Source: Streptomyces sp. NBC_01463
Lineage (GTDB): Bacteria > Actinomycetota > Actinomycetes > Streptomycetales > Streptomycetaceae
NCBI GenBank assembly: GCA_036227345.1
Contig: CP109468.1
Coordinates: forward strand, 3,844,001 to 3,908,000
Length of the DNA: 64,000 bases
Reading direction: 5' to 3'
A model generated the notes under the pieces. That model was not told the DNA's origin and did not search any database. It saw only the letters and a program-made list of their open reading frames with translations. Of this stretch, positions 16,837-24,986 are shown piece by piece. How positions within the stretch are numbered: position 1 is the stretch's first letter; every line of letters begins with the position of its first letter. Position numbers and translations under genes: made by a program.

Positions 16837-17730
16837 TCACGGAGCTACCGGCTCCCGGTCGTCCCGGGTGTCCTCGGCGAGCTGTTCGAGGAAGGGTTCG
16901 ACGGCGGCGCGCCAGCCCTCGGGCTGGTCGTAGTGGACGAGGTGCCCGGCGTCGGCCACCTCCGCGTACTGTCCCCGGGGCAGCACCCGGACCATCTCCT
17001 GGGCCTCCGCCCGGCCCAGTTCGCCGTCGAGGCCGCGGAGCACCAGGGTGGGGCATCTGACCTGGGCCAGCTCCTCCCAGTGCGCGTCGAAGACCCAGGT
17101 GGCGCGGGAGCGGAGCATCTGCCGGCGGGAGAAGACGGGCCGCCAGCCGTCGGCGCGTTCGGCCATCACCTCGGCGAAGAACTCGCCGCGGGCGGGGTTG
17201 GGGTGTTCGACCCAGGGGTCGTCCTCGCCGAACCACTTCCGTACGTCGGCGAGGGTGGCGAACGGGACCGGCCAGGAGGTGAACCAGTCCTCCCACTCCC
17301 GCTGCGAGGCCGCGCCGAGCGCGGAGGCCCTCATGTCGCAGATGACCAGGGCCCGGACGAGGTCGGGGCGCTTCGCGGCGAGCTGCCAGGCGGTGAGCGC
17401 GCCCATCGAGTGCCCGACGAGGGTGACGGGGGCGAGGCCGAGCTGTTCGATCGCGGCCTCGGCATCCGCCACGTACGCGTCGCGGGTGTACGGGCCCTCG
17501 GCCGGTTTCTCGCTGCGGCCGTGTCCTCGCTGGTCGAGGCCGACCGCCCGGTACCGCTCGGCGAGCCAGCGGGTGGTGGAGGCCCAGTGCGAGGCCCGGC
17601 CCATCAGTCCGTGGAGGAGTAAGACGCCCCCGGCGCGGTCCGTTTCCGCGCGCCCCTTGGGCGGGTCGGCGAACTCCCAGGCGGCGAGGCGTACGCCGTC
17701 GGCTCCGGTCACATCGATGCGCTGCACCAT
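16837..17730 (-). CDS. Alpha/beta hydrolase
   Basis: 297 residues from the ATG at 17730; a GTG at 17763 would add 11. The fold markers are LLHGLMGRASHW (oxyanion region), DQRGHGRSEKP, and the nucleophile elbow GHSMG with Ser. The acid probably lies near RGLDGELG and the His is in DAGHLVHYDQP. No signal peptide is visible, so it should be a cytoplasmic esterase/lactonase/haloperoxidase-type enzyme. It is a single transcription unit convergent with the ABC operon. The substrate is unknown. Confidence 0.88.
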   Translation of the reverse strand: MVQRIDVTGADGVRLAAWEFADPPKGRAETDRAGGVLLLHGLMGRASHWASTTRWLAERYRAVGLDQRGHGRSEKPAEGPYTRDAYVADAEAAIEQLGLAPVTLVGHSMGALTAWQLAAKRPDLVRALVICDMRASALGAASQREWEDWFTSWPVPFATLADVRKWFGEDDPWVEHPNPARGEFFAEVMAERADGWRPVFSRRQMLRSRATWVFDAHWEELAQVRCPTLVLRGLDGELGRAEAQEMVRVLPRGQYAEVADAGHLVHYDQPEGWRAAVEPFLEQLAEDTRDDREPVAP

Positions 17731-18352
17731 ATGTCTGGCACCCCCTTCTGGTCCCTCGATCACCCTGTGGTCGCGTCGGCCAGACTATCGAACCTTTATT
17801 CGAAAACCGGGTTCCGGCGCGCAACACCGCTCGTTCGAGTGACCGCCTCCAAGGATTGACGCCCGCCGCTGCGGGGAGATCTTCTCCGGGAGGCGGGCCA
17901 CTCGGGGATGAGGGCTCGCGGGGACCGACCTCGAGAGCTCGGGGCTCCAGGTCGGAACAGGGGAGGACAGGCCCCGGCGCCTTGCGGCGCCGGGGCCATC
18001 CATCGTTCCGGGGCCGGTCGCGGGGCCGGGTGCGGGGGCGCGCTTCACAGGCGCGTGCGCCGGGGCGTGCGGGCACGGCGGACGCCTCGCCGGAGCGGTT
18101 TCCGCGGACAGGGCCTGCGGGACCGCGACAGCCGCCTCCCGGTGCGCAGGCCGGACATGCCAGTACGACGGGCGCATTTCCTGCTCCCCTCCCCGACCGC
18201 GCGGCCAGGCGGCCGACACTCTCAGGTATCCCTCAGCGACAGACTGGCACGCGATCCGTCCGGGCGCTGCAATTCCGGACGGAAAAACGGAAAACGGACG
18301 ACGGTCACCGCTGAGCGTCCGCCGCCCGTCCTGAGACCGCCGCCCGTCCACG
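17731..18352. other. Long gene-poor gap with three strong hairpins
   Basis: About 620 bp between the hydrolase and the iron-regulator terminator. It holds nested hairpins at 17861-17898 (outer GCCCGCC/GGCGGGC, inner GGAGA-TCT-TCTCC) and 17925-17955 (outer CCGACCT/AGGTCGG, inner CGAG/CTCG), and a perfect 12-bp stem GGCCCCGGCGCC/GGCGCCGGGGCC at 17970-17997 with loop TTGC. A leftward ORF could start at the ATG at 18177, which has GGGGAGCAGG upstream, and read MRPSYWHVRPAHREAA...; it then runs through the hairpins, so I do not call it as a gene. A small RNA or a stack of terminators is plausible. Confidence 0.5.
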
Positions 18353-18405
18353 GGACCGCACGGCGGTCCGAAGACCGCCGGGCGCTCCGCGGGACCGCCC
18401 GGCGG
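18353..18405. terminator. Double hairpin terminator of the iron-regulator gene
   Basis: Two stems lie just after the leftward stop codon: CCGCCGGGCG/CGCCCGGCGG (18375-18384 and 18396-18405) and GGACCGC-ACG-GCGGTCC (18353-18369). Confidence 0.65.
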
Positions 18406-18412
18406 CCCTTCT

Positions 18413-19105
18413 CTAGCGCTTGGCCACGAAGACGTGCGAAGCGACCTCGGCGTCGAGCTCCGCCGCCTCGCCGCTGCTGCCGACCAGCACTCCGCCGGGC
18501 GACTCGGTCACGCTGACCACCGAGCCGGGCTGCACGCCCGCGCGACGCAGCGTGTACATCAGCTGGGCGTCCGTCTGGATCGGCTCACCGATCCGGCGGA
18601 CCACCACCGTCTTGCCGTCGGCGCCCGGGTCGAGCTCCGACAGACTCACCATGCCCTCGTCGAGGAACGGGTCGGCCTCGGCCTTCTCGCCCAGCTCCTC
18701 GAGGCCCGGGATGGGATTGCCGTACGGAGACTCCGTCGGGTGGCGCAGCAGCTCCAGCACCCGCCGCTCCACGGCCTCGCTCATCACATGTTCCCAACGA
18801 CATGCCTCGGCGTGGACCTGCTCCCACTCCAGGCCGATCACGTCGACGAGCAGGCACTCGGCGAGCCGGTGCTTGCGCATCACCCGGGTCGCCAGCCGGC
18901 GGCCCTCCTCCGTCAGCTCCAGATGCCGGTCGCCCGCGACCTGCACCAGGCCGTCGCGCTCCATGCGCGCCACCGTCTGGCTGACCGTCGGACCGCTCTG
19001 GTCCAGCCGTTCCGCGATCCGGGCGCGCATGGGGACCACGCCTTCCTCTTCGAGCTCGAGGATGGTGCGGAGGTACATCTCCGTTGTGTCGATCAGTCCG
19101 GACAT
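18413..19105 (-). CDS. dmdR1: DtxR/IdeR-family iron-dependent repressor, DmdR1-like
   Basis: 230 residues; the ATG at 19105 follows GAGGGG. The N-terminal winged helix (DQSGPTVSQTVARMERDGLV) is followed by a dimer domain whose metal ligands align residue-for-residue with DtxR: Met10, Cys102, Glu105, His106 (primary site) and His79, Glu83, His98 (ancillary site). A C-terminal SH3-like domain (about 150-230) is present. It represses siderophore and iron-uptake genes when iron is bound, by family knowledge. I use the symbol because in S. coelicolor, as I recall, dmdR1 lies beside the same SIS-domain gene. Long antisense ORFs overlap it (see findings). Confidence 0.93.
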   Translation of the reverse strand: MSGLIDTTEMYLRTILELEEEGVVPMRARIAERLDQSGPTVSQTVARMERDGLVQVAGDRHLELTEEGRRLATRVMRKHRLAECLLVDVIGLEWEQVHAEACRWEHVMSEAVERRVLELLRHPTESPYGNPIPGLEELGEKAEADPFLDEGMVSLSELDPGADGKTVVVRRIGEPIQTDAQLMYTLRRAGVQPGSVVSVTESPGGVLVGSSGEAAELDAEVASHVFVAKR

Positions 19106-19258
19106 TCGTGCCCCTCGATGCAGTCGTGCGCTGGCCCTCGTCCAATTCTGACGCATAGCGCCGACAACCGTGCCCCGCCGTCCGAACGAGCTCCGCCGCG
19201 GGGCCCTCCCGCGAGCCTCCGACGCGTCCGGGGGCGGGCCCTGCGGTATTGACATGTC

Positions 19259-19274
19259 ACTGGTCCAGACCGCA
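19259..19274. promoter_or_regulatory. Putative DasR (dre) site
   Basis: ACTGGTCCAGACCGCA matches the known DasR-responsive consensus ACTGGTCTAGACCAGT at 12 of 16 positions, including the whole left half. It lies 61 bp upstream of the SIS-domain gene. DasR is the GlcNAc-responsive GntR regulator of streptomycetes. Confidence 0.6.
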
Positions 19275-19334
19275 ACGTGATCCGCGGTACGGACGCCCCA
19301 TGGACACCCCACCCCGCCGGAAAGGTCCTCCTCG

Positions 19335-20090
19335 ATGAGCGAAAGCAAGCTGGCCGGTCAGTTCTTCGACGCAGCGATCGGCCTGCTGGAGCGCGTGCGC
19401 GACGAGGAGTCCGGCAACATCGCGGCCGCCGGCGCCGCGATCGCCGACACCGTCGTGGCGGGCGGCCGCCTCTTCGCCTTCGGCGCCGGCCACTCCTCGC
19501 TGGCCGCCCAGGACGTCGTCTACCGCGCGGGCGGTCTCGCCCTGATGAACCTGATGGTCGTCCCGGGCGCCCTCGGCGTCGACGTCATGCCTGCCACCCT
19601 CGGCTCGGCCCTGGAGCGGGTGGACGGCCTCGCCGGCGCGGTGCTCGACTCCAGCCCCGCGACCGCGGGCGACGTCCTCGTCGTCGTCTCCCTCTCCGGG
19701 CGCAACGCGCTGCCGGTGGAGATGGCGATGAACGCCCGCGCGCTGGGCCTGAAGGTCATCGGCGTCACCTCGGTCGCGTACGCGACGGGCACCCGGTCCC
19801 GGCACAGTTCGGGCGGCTTCCTGCGGGACCACTGCGACATCGTCCTCGACAGCAAGATCTCGATCGGTGACGCGGAGCTCGACGTCGACGGCATCGAGGC
19901 ACCCTTCGGTCCCGCCTCCACGGTCGTCACCAGCGCGATCATGCAGGCGATGATGGCCGCCGCGGCGGAGCAGCTGCTGGAGCGGGGCGTGGAGCCGCCG
20001 ATGCTGCGGTCGGGCAACGTCGACGGGGGCCACGAGTGGAACGGCCGCGTGATGACGCAGTACGCGGACCGGATCTTCTACCGGCACTGA
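19335..20090 (+). CDS. nagS: SIS-domain aminosugar-phosphate protein, NagS-like
   Basis: 251 residues with a SIS sugar-phosphate binding fold: GGRLFAFGAGHSSLAAQDVVYRAGG, then VLVVVSLSGRNALPVEMAMNARALG with the phosphate-binding Ser-rich loop, and ending NVDGGHEWNGRVMTQYADRIFYRH. AAAGG precedes the ATG. The S. coelicolor gene in this context, next to dmdR1, has been described as NagS, a GlcNAc-6-phosphate dehydratase that causes aminosugar sensitivity; I assign by motif and context, not by alignment. A DasR-like site upstream agrees with an aminosugar role. It diverges from the iron regulator. Confidence 0.8.
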   Translation: MSESKLAGQFFDAAIGLLERVRDEESGNIAAAGAAIADTVVAGGRLFAFGAGHSSLAAQDVVYRAGGLALMNLMVVPGALGVDVMPATLGSALERVDGLAGAVLDSSPATAGDVLVVVSLSGRNALPVEMAMNARALGLKVIGVTSVAYATGTRSRHSSGGFLRDHCDIVLDSKISIGDAELDVDGIEAPFGPASTVVTSAIMQAMMAAAAEQLLERGVEPPMLRSGNVDGGHEWNGRVMTQYADRIFYRH

Positions 20091-20156
20091 GCCCGCGCCG
20101 CCGCGGGGCGGCCGGAGTCGTGGGGCGGGCGCCCGCCCCCGGCCAGGGCTCGGTCC

Positions 20157-21536
20157 TCAGTCGCCGGACGGGCCGGGGCTGCCGGTACGGCCGCCCGCCA
20201 CCGCCCGGTGCAGGTCCACCGATGCCGCCACCCGGTCCGCCACGCTCTCCGCGTACACCGCGTCCGGGCGCTCGAAGGCGGCCCGGTGGGACGAGCGCAG
20301 GAAGGTCAGCACCCCCAGCGTCCGCCCCCGGCTCCGCAGCACCACGCAGAGCGCGTGCACCGCGTCGGACGGCCACCGCCGCTCCGCGGCCCACTCCCCC
20401 GCCGCCTGCGCCGTACCGGCCCCGGCCGAGGCCCGCACCGAGCCCGTGCGGTCCACGGCCTGAAGGGCCGGGTGCCCCGGCGCGTACCGCAGCGGGATGC
20501 CGCCCCCGGCGACCGGCAGGCACGGGCCCGGCGCGTCGGCGGGTGTCCCCGCGGCGCGCACCAGCCGCTCGCCCTCCAGCAGGTCGACGAGCGCGTGGTC
20601 GGCGAAGCCCGCGAGCGCGTAGTCCAGCGACGACGTGGCCGCCTCCATCGGGTCCTCGCACTCGGCGGCGGACCGCGAGGCCCGGTGCAGCTGACTGGCC
20701 CGGAACCGCACCCGGTCCGCCTCCTGGGCCGCCAGCTTCGCCGCCGTCACGTCCAGGAACAGCCAGCCGACGCCCAGCGGCACCGGCTCCTCCGCGAGCG
20801 GCGATGCCAGCCGCAGGAAGCCGCTCCGCCAGCAGCGCCGCCGGTCGCCCTCGGCCGTCCGCAGCGTCACCCACAGCTCGGTGGGGGCGGACGGCGCCCC
20901 CACGGCCAGTACGTGCTGGAGCGCGCCCTCCAGGTCCTCCACGCCCTGCACGATCAGCTCGCCGAGCGGCCGGCCGAGCAGGGTTGTGCGGCCGCCGCCC
21001 AGCGCCCGGGCCGCGTGCGCGTTGACGACGGTGGGCCGCAGGTCCACGTCGACGAGGACCACACCCCACGACGCGTCCTCGAACAGCGCCTCGCTCAGCG
21101 CGATGGACCGCTCCAGATCGATCTGCGCGTGGACCTCGCTGAACGCGCAGTACACCCCGGCGGGCTTCCCGTCCGCGCCCCGCACCCCGGCCGACTGGGT
21201 CCGTACGAGCACCCGCCCGCCGTCCTTGCGCAGCAGCGCGAACTCGTGCACCTGCCGCCCCGGCCCGTCCATGACGGCCATCAGCCGCCCCTGCACCTCA
21301 CCGGCGTCGGCCCGCCGCACGGCCCACCCGGCGAACCCCGGCCGCCCGACGGCCTCCTCCGCGGACCAGCCGAGAATCCGCTCGGCCTCGCGGTTCCAGT
21401 GGGTGACGGTGCCGTCCGCGTCGAAGGCGCACAGCGCGGCGTCCATCCCGTCGAGAAGGGCCGCCAGCAGCTCCGCCCCGGGAATCGGCTCCGGGCCGAG
21501 CGCGTCGGTCGTTCCGCTGCTCCTGGAAGCACTCAT
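20157..21536 (-). CDS. PAS-PAS-GAF signalling protein
   Basis: 459 residues from the ATG at 21536, which follows AGGGGG. The first PAS domain is at about 20-140 (LLDGMDAALCAFDADGTVTHWNREAERILGWSAEEAVG), the second at about 140-275 (LFEDASWGVVLVDVDLRPTVVNAHAARALG), and a GAF-like domain lies towards the end (ALCVVLRSRGRTLGVLTFLRSSHR). No kinase, phosphatase or HTH output domain is present, so it may act through a partner or be a truncated relative of PAS-GAF-PP2C proteins. The C-terminal PSGD and stop are encoded by the dispersed repeat discussed below. Confidence 0.8.
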   Translation of the reverse strand: MSASRSSGTTDALGPEPIPGAELLAALLDGMDAALCAFDADGTVTHWNREAERILGWSAEEAVGRPGFAGWAVRRADAGEVQGRLMAVMDGPGRQVHEFALLRKDGGRVLVRTQSAGVRGADGKPAGVYCAFSEVHAQIDLERSIALSEALFEDASWGVVLVDVDLRPTVVNAHAARALGGGRTTLLGRPLGELIVQGVEDLEGALQHVLAVGAPSAPTELWVTLRTAEGDRRRCWRSGFLRLASPLAEEPVPLGVGWLFLDVTAAKLAAQEADRVRFRASQLHRASRSAAECEDPMEAATSSLDYALAGFADHALVDLLEGERLVRAAGTPADAPGPCLPVAGGGIPLRYAPGHPALQAVDRTGSVRASAGAGTAQAAGEWAAERRWPSDAVHALCVVLRSRGRTLGVLTFLRSSHRAAFERPDAVYAESVADRVAASVDLHRAVAGGRTGSPGPSGD

Positions 21537-21647
21537 CCCGGGACCCCCTGCAGGACGTGACTGCCATTGCCGCACGTCAGACCATTGAACTCGAACGTGA
21601 CTCGGCACACAGCGACTTCCCCGAAATCGATCGCCCCGATAATTCGG

Positions 21648-21676
21648 TTGTGCGCCGCCGCGGACCTTCCTAGGCT
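21648..21676 (+). promoter_or_regulatory. Consensus vegetative promoter for the small-RNA/peptide unit
   Basis: TTGTGC (21648-21653), 17-bp spacer, TAGGCT (21671-21676). This fits the Streptomyces HrdB pattern TTGNNN-17-TANNNT. It would start transcription near 21683. Confidence 0.7.
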
Positions 21677-21682
21677 GAAGCC

Positions 21683-21878
21683 ACACGTAGGGAAAGGAGG
21701 TGTTCCGGAAGTGATTTCTTCTCGGACTCGTGAGGTGACTGCGGGCTGACGCCCGTTGTCGCGCTCTTGCAGTGCAGGCCGGTCATCGGCCAATCCCAAG
21801 CAGTCACCGACCCGCAGGCTCGCCGGTAAGTCCGGCCGGCTCCTCCGCAAGGAGGGACCAGAGCCTGCGGGTTTCTGC
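21683..21878 (+). ncRNA. Structured small transcript with two tandem three-way junctions
   Basis: About 195 nt from the inferred start to a T-rich tail. Domain 1 is closed by GGTGACTGC (21734-21742) with GCAGTCACC (21800-21808) and encloses hairpins GGGC-TGAC-GCCC (21743-21754) and GGCCG/CGGCC (21777-21791). Domain 2 is closed by CCCGCAGGCTC (21811-21821) with GAGCCTGCGGG (21861-21871), encloses GCCGG/CCGGC (21822-21836) and CTCCT/AGGAG (21840-21854), and is followed by TTTCTG, so it also serves as terminator. CTGCGGG (21739-21745) could instead pair with CCCGCAG (21811-21817), giving two exclusive folds. No gene follows on this strand; pdxH is convergent. Confidence 0.6.
21711..21749 (+). 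CDS. 12-residue peptide ORF in the small transcript
   Basis: GTG ATT TCT TCT CGG ... GGC TGA, encoding VISSRTREVTAG. It is preceded by AAAGGAGGTG, a perfect complement of the 16S rRNA 3' end, with 9-nt spacing, far stronger than typical sites in this window. The last codons lie in the 5' strand of the first closing helix and the stop falls in a hairpin loop, so translation should affect folding. A 60-residue reading in the same frame from 21567 would start before the promoter and is less likely. Confidence 0.5.
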   Translation: MISSRTREVTAG

Positions 21879-21895
21879 GTGTCCGGGGCGCTCGG

Positions 21896-22606
21896 CTACG
21901 GGCACAGCCGCTCGACGCGCCACGCCCCCTCGCCGCGCCCGTCCGCGCCCCCTTCCGCGCTCCCGTCCTCCCGGACGTAGCGCAGCCGGTCGTGGAGCCG
22001 GTTCTCGTGCCCCTGCCAGAACTCGATCGTGTCGGGGACGACGCGGAAGCCGCCCCAGTGCGGGGGTGCCGGGACCTTCTCGCCCTCCGGGTAGCGGGCA
22101 GCGAGGTCCTCGTAACGGTCGACGAGTTCCTCGCGCGAGCCGATCACCGCGGACTGGTCGCTCGCCCAGGCGCCCAGCTGGGAGCCGTGCGGGCGGGTCC
22201 GGAAGTAGGCGACCGTCTCCTCGCGGGCGACCCGGGACGCGGTGCCGGTGACGACGACCTGGCGGGCCAGCGGGTGCCAGGGGAAGAGCAGCGAGACGTA
22301 CGGGTTGGCCGTGAGTTCGCGGCCCTTGCGGGAGCCGTAGTTGGTGAAGAAGACGAAGCCCCGCTCGTCGTACATCTTCAGCAGCACGGTGCGCGAGGAC
22401 GGGCGGCCCTCGGGGGTCGCCGTGGACACCACCATGGCGTTCGGCTCGTGGAGCGCGCCGCCGGCCGCGATCTGCCGGAACCAGCGGGCGAACTGCTCCA
22501 TCGGACCGGCGGCGAGCCCGGCCTCGGTGAAGGCCTCGGACCGGTACTGCTCGCGCATCGCGGCCGGATCGGTGGTGGAATCGGAGGAGGAGTCTGCGGT
22601 GGGCAC
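21896..22606 (-). CDS. pdxH: Pyridoxamine 5'-phosphate oxidase
   Basis: FMN-dependent oxidation of pyridoxamine/pyridoxine 5'-phosphate to PLP. The protein has 236 residues from the GTG at 22606, with AGGA 7 nt upstream. Family landmarks are present: [83 protein letters not shown], and the C-terminal [15 protein letters not shown]...WRVERLCP with the PLP-site arginines. The acidic Ser/Thr-rich N-terminus is typical of streptomycete copies. It is convergent with the small transcript and diverges from the citrate synthase gene. Confidence 0.95.
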   Translation of the reverse strand: MPTADSSSDSTTDPAAMREQYRSEAFTEAGLAAGPMEQFARWFRQIAAGGALHEPNAMVVSTATPEGRPSSRTVLLKMYDERGFVFFTNYGSRKGRELTANPYVSLLFPWHPLARQVVVTGTASRVAREETVAYFRTRPHGSQLGAWASDQSAVIGSREELVDRYEDLAARYPEGEKVPAPPHWGGFRVVPDTIEFWQGHENRLHDRLRYVREDGSAEGGADGRGEGAWRVERLCP

Positions 22607-22778
22607 GGGGTCATCCTGCCGCAGCGGCCGTGTCCGCCGGGCGAGGAGGTCCGCCGACCGACCTGTGTGCGACGGGAAGCTGTGCCGGATGTCACGCTTC
22701 CCGGTCACGTCGGAACCCGCCAGTATCTTGGGTGGGCCCTGGGGCCCGCCCGCAGCCGCCGACCGAGGGAGCCGCCTG

Positions 22779-23888
22779 ATGTCCGACTTCGTACCCGGAC
22801 TCGAAGGAGTCGTCGCGTTCGAAACGGAGATCGCCGAACCCGACAAGGAAGGTGGTTCGCTGCGGTACCGGGGCGTCGACATCGAGGATCTCGTCGGCCA
22901 GGTGTCGTTCGGGAACGTGTGGGGGCTGCTGGTCGACGGGGCGTTCAGCCCCGGTCTGCCGCCGGCCGAGCCGTTCCCGATCCCGGTGCACTCCGGGGAC
23001 ATCCGGGTGGACGTCCAGTCCGCCCTGGCGATGCTCGCTCCCGTGTGGGGGCTGAAGCCGCTGCTGGACATCGACGAGCAGACCGCGCGGGACAACCTGG
23101 CGCGGGCCGCGGTCATGGCCCTGTCGTACGTCGCGCAGTCCGCGCGCGGGCAGGGGCGGCCGATGGTGCCGCAGAGCGAGATCGACAAGGCGGGGTCCGT
23201 CGTCGAGCGGTTCATGATCCGCTGGCGCGGTGAGCCGGATCCGCGGCATGTGAAGGCCGTCGACGCGTACTGGACGTCGGCCGCCGAGCACGGCATGAAC
23301 GCATCGACGTTCACCGCCCGCGTCATCGCCTCGACCGGGGCCGACGTGGCCGCCGCCCTGTCCGGTGCGGTCGGCGCGATGTCGGGCCCGCTGCACGGCG
23401 GTGCGCCCTCCCGCGTCCTCGGCATGATCGAGGAGATCGAGCGGACCGGGGACGCCACCGCGTACGTGAAGCAGGCCCTGGACCGGGGCGAGCGCCTGAT
23501 GGGCTTCGGCCACCGCGTCTACCGCGCCGAGGACCCGCGGGCGCGCGTCCTGCGCCGTACCGCCGAGGAGCTGGGCGCGCCGAGGTTCGAGGTGGCGCAG
23601 GCGCTGGAGAAAGCCGCGCTGGAGGAGCTGCACGCGCGGCGGCCGGACCGGGTGCTGGCGACGAACGTGGAGTTCTGGGCGGCGATCATGCTGGACTTCG
23701 CGGAGGTCCCGGCGCACATGTTCACGTCGATGTTCACCTGTGCGCGTACGGCGGGCTGGTCGGCGCACATCCTGGAGCAGAAGCGGACGGGTCGCCTGGT
23801 GCGGCCGTCTGCGAAGTACGTCGGTCCGGGGACGCGCAGCCCGCGGGACATTCCCGGATACGAGCAGCTGGCGGATCTGGGCAACTGA
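22779..23888 (+). CDS. Citrate synthase (citrate synthase 2 type)
   Basis: 369 residues from the ATG at 22779, with GAGGGA upstream. Active-site regions are present: [12 protein letters not shown] (His), [14 protein letters not shown] (His-Arg) and [14 protein letters not shown] (Asp). The N-terminus [11 protein letters not shown] is the usual citrate synthase opening. It is shorter than the main housekeeping enzyme (about 430 residues) and belongs to the short Gram-positive type; a 2-methylcitrate synthase role cannot be excluded from sequence alone. Confidence 0.92.
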   Translation: MSDFVPGLEGVVAFETEIAEPDKEGGSLRYRGVDIEDLVGQVSFGNVWGLLVDGAFSPGLPPAEPFPIPVHSGDIRVDVQSALAMLAPVWGLKPLLDIDEQTARDNLARAAVMALSYVAQSARGQGRPMVPQSEIDKAGSVVERFMIRWRGEPDPRHVKAVDAYWTSAAEHGMNASTFTARVIASTGADVAAALSGAVGAMSGPLHGGAPSRVLGMIEEIERTGDATAYVKQALDRGERLMGFGHRVYRAEDPRARVLRRTAEELGAPRFEVAQALEKAALEELHARRPDRVLATNVEFWAAIMLDFAEVPAHMFTSMFTCARTAGWSAHILEQKRTGRLVRPSAKYVGPGTRSPRDIPGYEQLADLGN

Positions 23889-24051
23889 GGCACGAGCGCG
23901 TGGGGTCACAGGGGCCGGCGGCTCGTTGCCCGTGCGGTATCGGCGGGGCGCGCAGCCGGCCCCGACCCCGTCGGAGGCAGCCGGTCGCCGCCGCGGCGCG
24001 GCCGGTGTGGGCGCCATTGACTCGTCTGTGCCGTTCGGTCAGCATGGTCCG

Positions 24052-24708
24052 GTGACTGACCAGGCGGGACCGGCACCGTTACGGGCCATCGCCCTGCTCG
24101 CCGTCCTGGCGGGAGCAATCGGCCTCTCCGGCTGCGGCGGCGGTGACAGCGGCGACGCCGCCGCCCCGGGCGCCTCCTCGGCCACGTCTGCGAGCCCGCG
24201 GCCTTCCGGCGCCGCCACCCCCACGACGCCTCCGTCTGCCACGCCTTCCTGTGTCCGGGGTGACAAGAGCTGGCTGGACGGCAATCTGGGCGGGCGCAGC
24301 GTGACCGCTTACCTGCCCATCGAGTTCGGCGGGCCGCCGAAGCTCTGCAAGCCCGTGACCGTCCACGTCGGCTATTTCGACGTCTCCTTCACCACCGTCG
24401 TCGACGGGGCGAAGCAGAGGCGGGGTTACACGGTGGAGACGGTCGACCAGCAGAGGTTCACCATCGACGGATCGGCCCTGGTCACGGCGAACCCGCCCTC
24501 CGGCGGCGGCAGTTCCACCTCCTCGTGCACCGGGCGCCTGATGATCATGTCGCTCGGCAAGCAGGTGGGGCCGGGCGACATCAAGACCATCAGCTGGTCG
24601 CAGTACGAGGGGAGCGGCGCCGTCGGGAACGTGGGGATCTCGTTCAAGGAGAACGTGAGCATCGCCCGCTACGACCTGCTGTCCCCGACCGATGCCGCAG
24701 CCTGCTGA
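24052..24708 (+). CDS. Putative lipoprotein, unknown function
   Basis: 218 residues from the GTG at 24052. The N-terminal hydrophobic segment ends with the lipobox LSGC, followed by a Ser/Thr/Pro/Ala-rich linker of about 40 residues and a small beta-rich extracellular domain (about 65-218) with cysteines at SCVRG, KLCKP, SSCTG and the terminal Cys. I do not recognise the domain. It is followed by 278 bp with short direct repeats and then a second lipoprotein in the same direction. Confidence 0.75.
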   Translation: MTDQAGPAPLRAIALLAVLAGAIGLSGCGGGDSGDAAAPGASSATSASPRPSGAATPTTPPSATPSCVRGDKSWLDGNLGGRSVTAYLPIEFGGPPKLCKPVTVHVGYFDVSFTTVVDGAKQRRGYTVETVDQQRFTIDGSALVTANPPSGGGSSTSSCTGRLMIMSLGKQVGPGDIKTISWSQYEGSGAVGNVGISFKENVSIARYDLLSPTDAAAC

Positions 24709-24986
24709 TCCGTCCGCCCGCGCGACCCGCGCGACCCGCGCGGCCGGGTCCGCCTCTGCCCGGTCTCGCGCCGTGCCGGGCCATGCCTGTGCCGCGCCTG
24801 TGCCGTGTCTGTGGCGAGCCTGTGGCATTCCCGCCTCAGCCTGAGATGGCGACGCGGCGCGCCTCGTTGACGTACCGCCGCGATCGTGCCGCTCCGGCGC
24901 GTCCGGTCACATGACCGGGCGCTTCGCCCAGTTGTTGAACGTTCCGGCTGTCGCACGAGGCAGCCCTCATTGCCAGTTAGGTCAAA
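24709..24986. other. Intergenic region with short direct repeats
   Basis: 278 bp between two lipoprotein genes. It contains CGCGACC repeats near 24720-24740 and a run of related GCCTGTG units near 24785-24830. No ORF with a credible ribosome site is seen. Confidence 0.4.

Noticed and set aside
17785..18351. Minus-strand ORF of 188 residues in the hydrolase/iron-regulator gap
   Set aside because: Although an ATG at 18177 has a fair ribosome site, the frame runs through a perfect 12-bp terminator-like stem and two other hairpins, and shows no domain.
21567..21749. 60-residue ORF containing the 12-codon peptide
   Set aside because: Its start lies upstream of the consensus promoter; only the internal GTG at 21711 has a Shine-Dalgarno.
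21811..21871. tRNA-like reading of the second three-way junction
   Set aside because: The domain has two arms only, no anticodon loop, T-loop consensus or CCA end.
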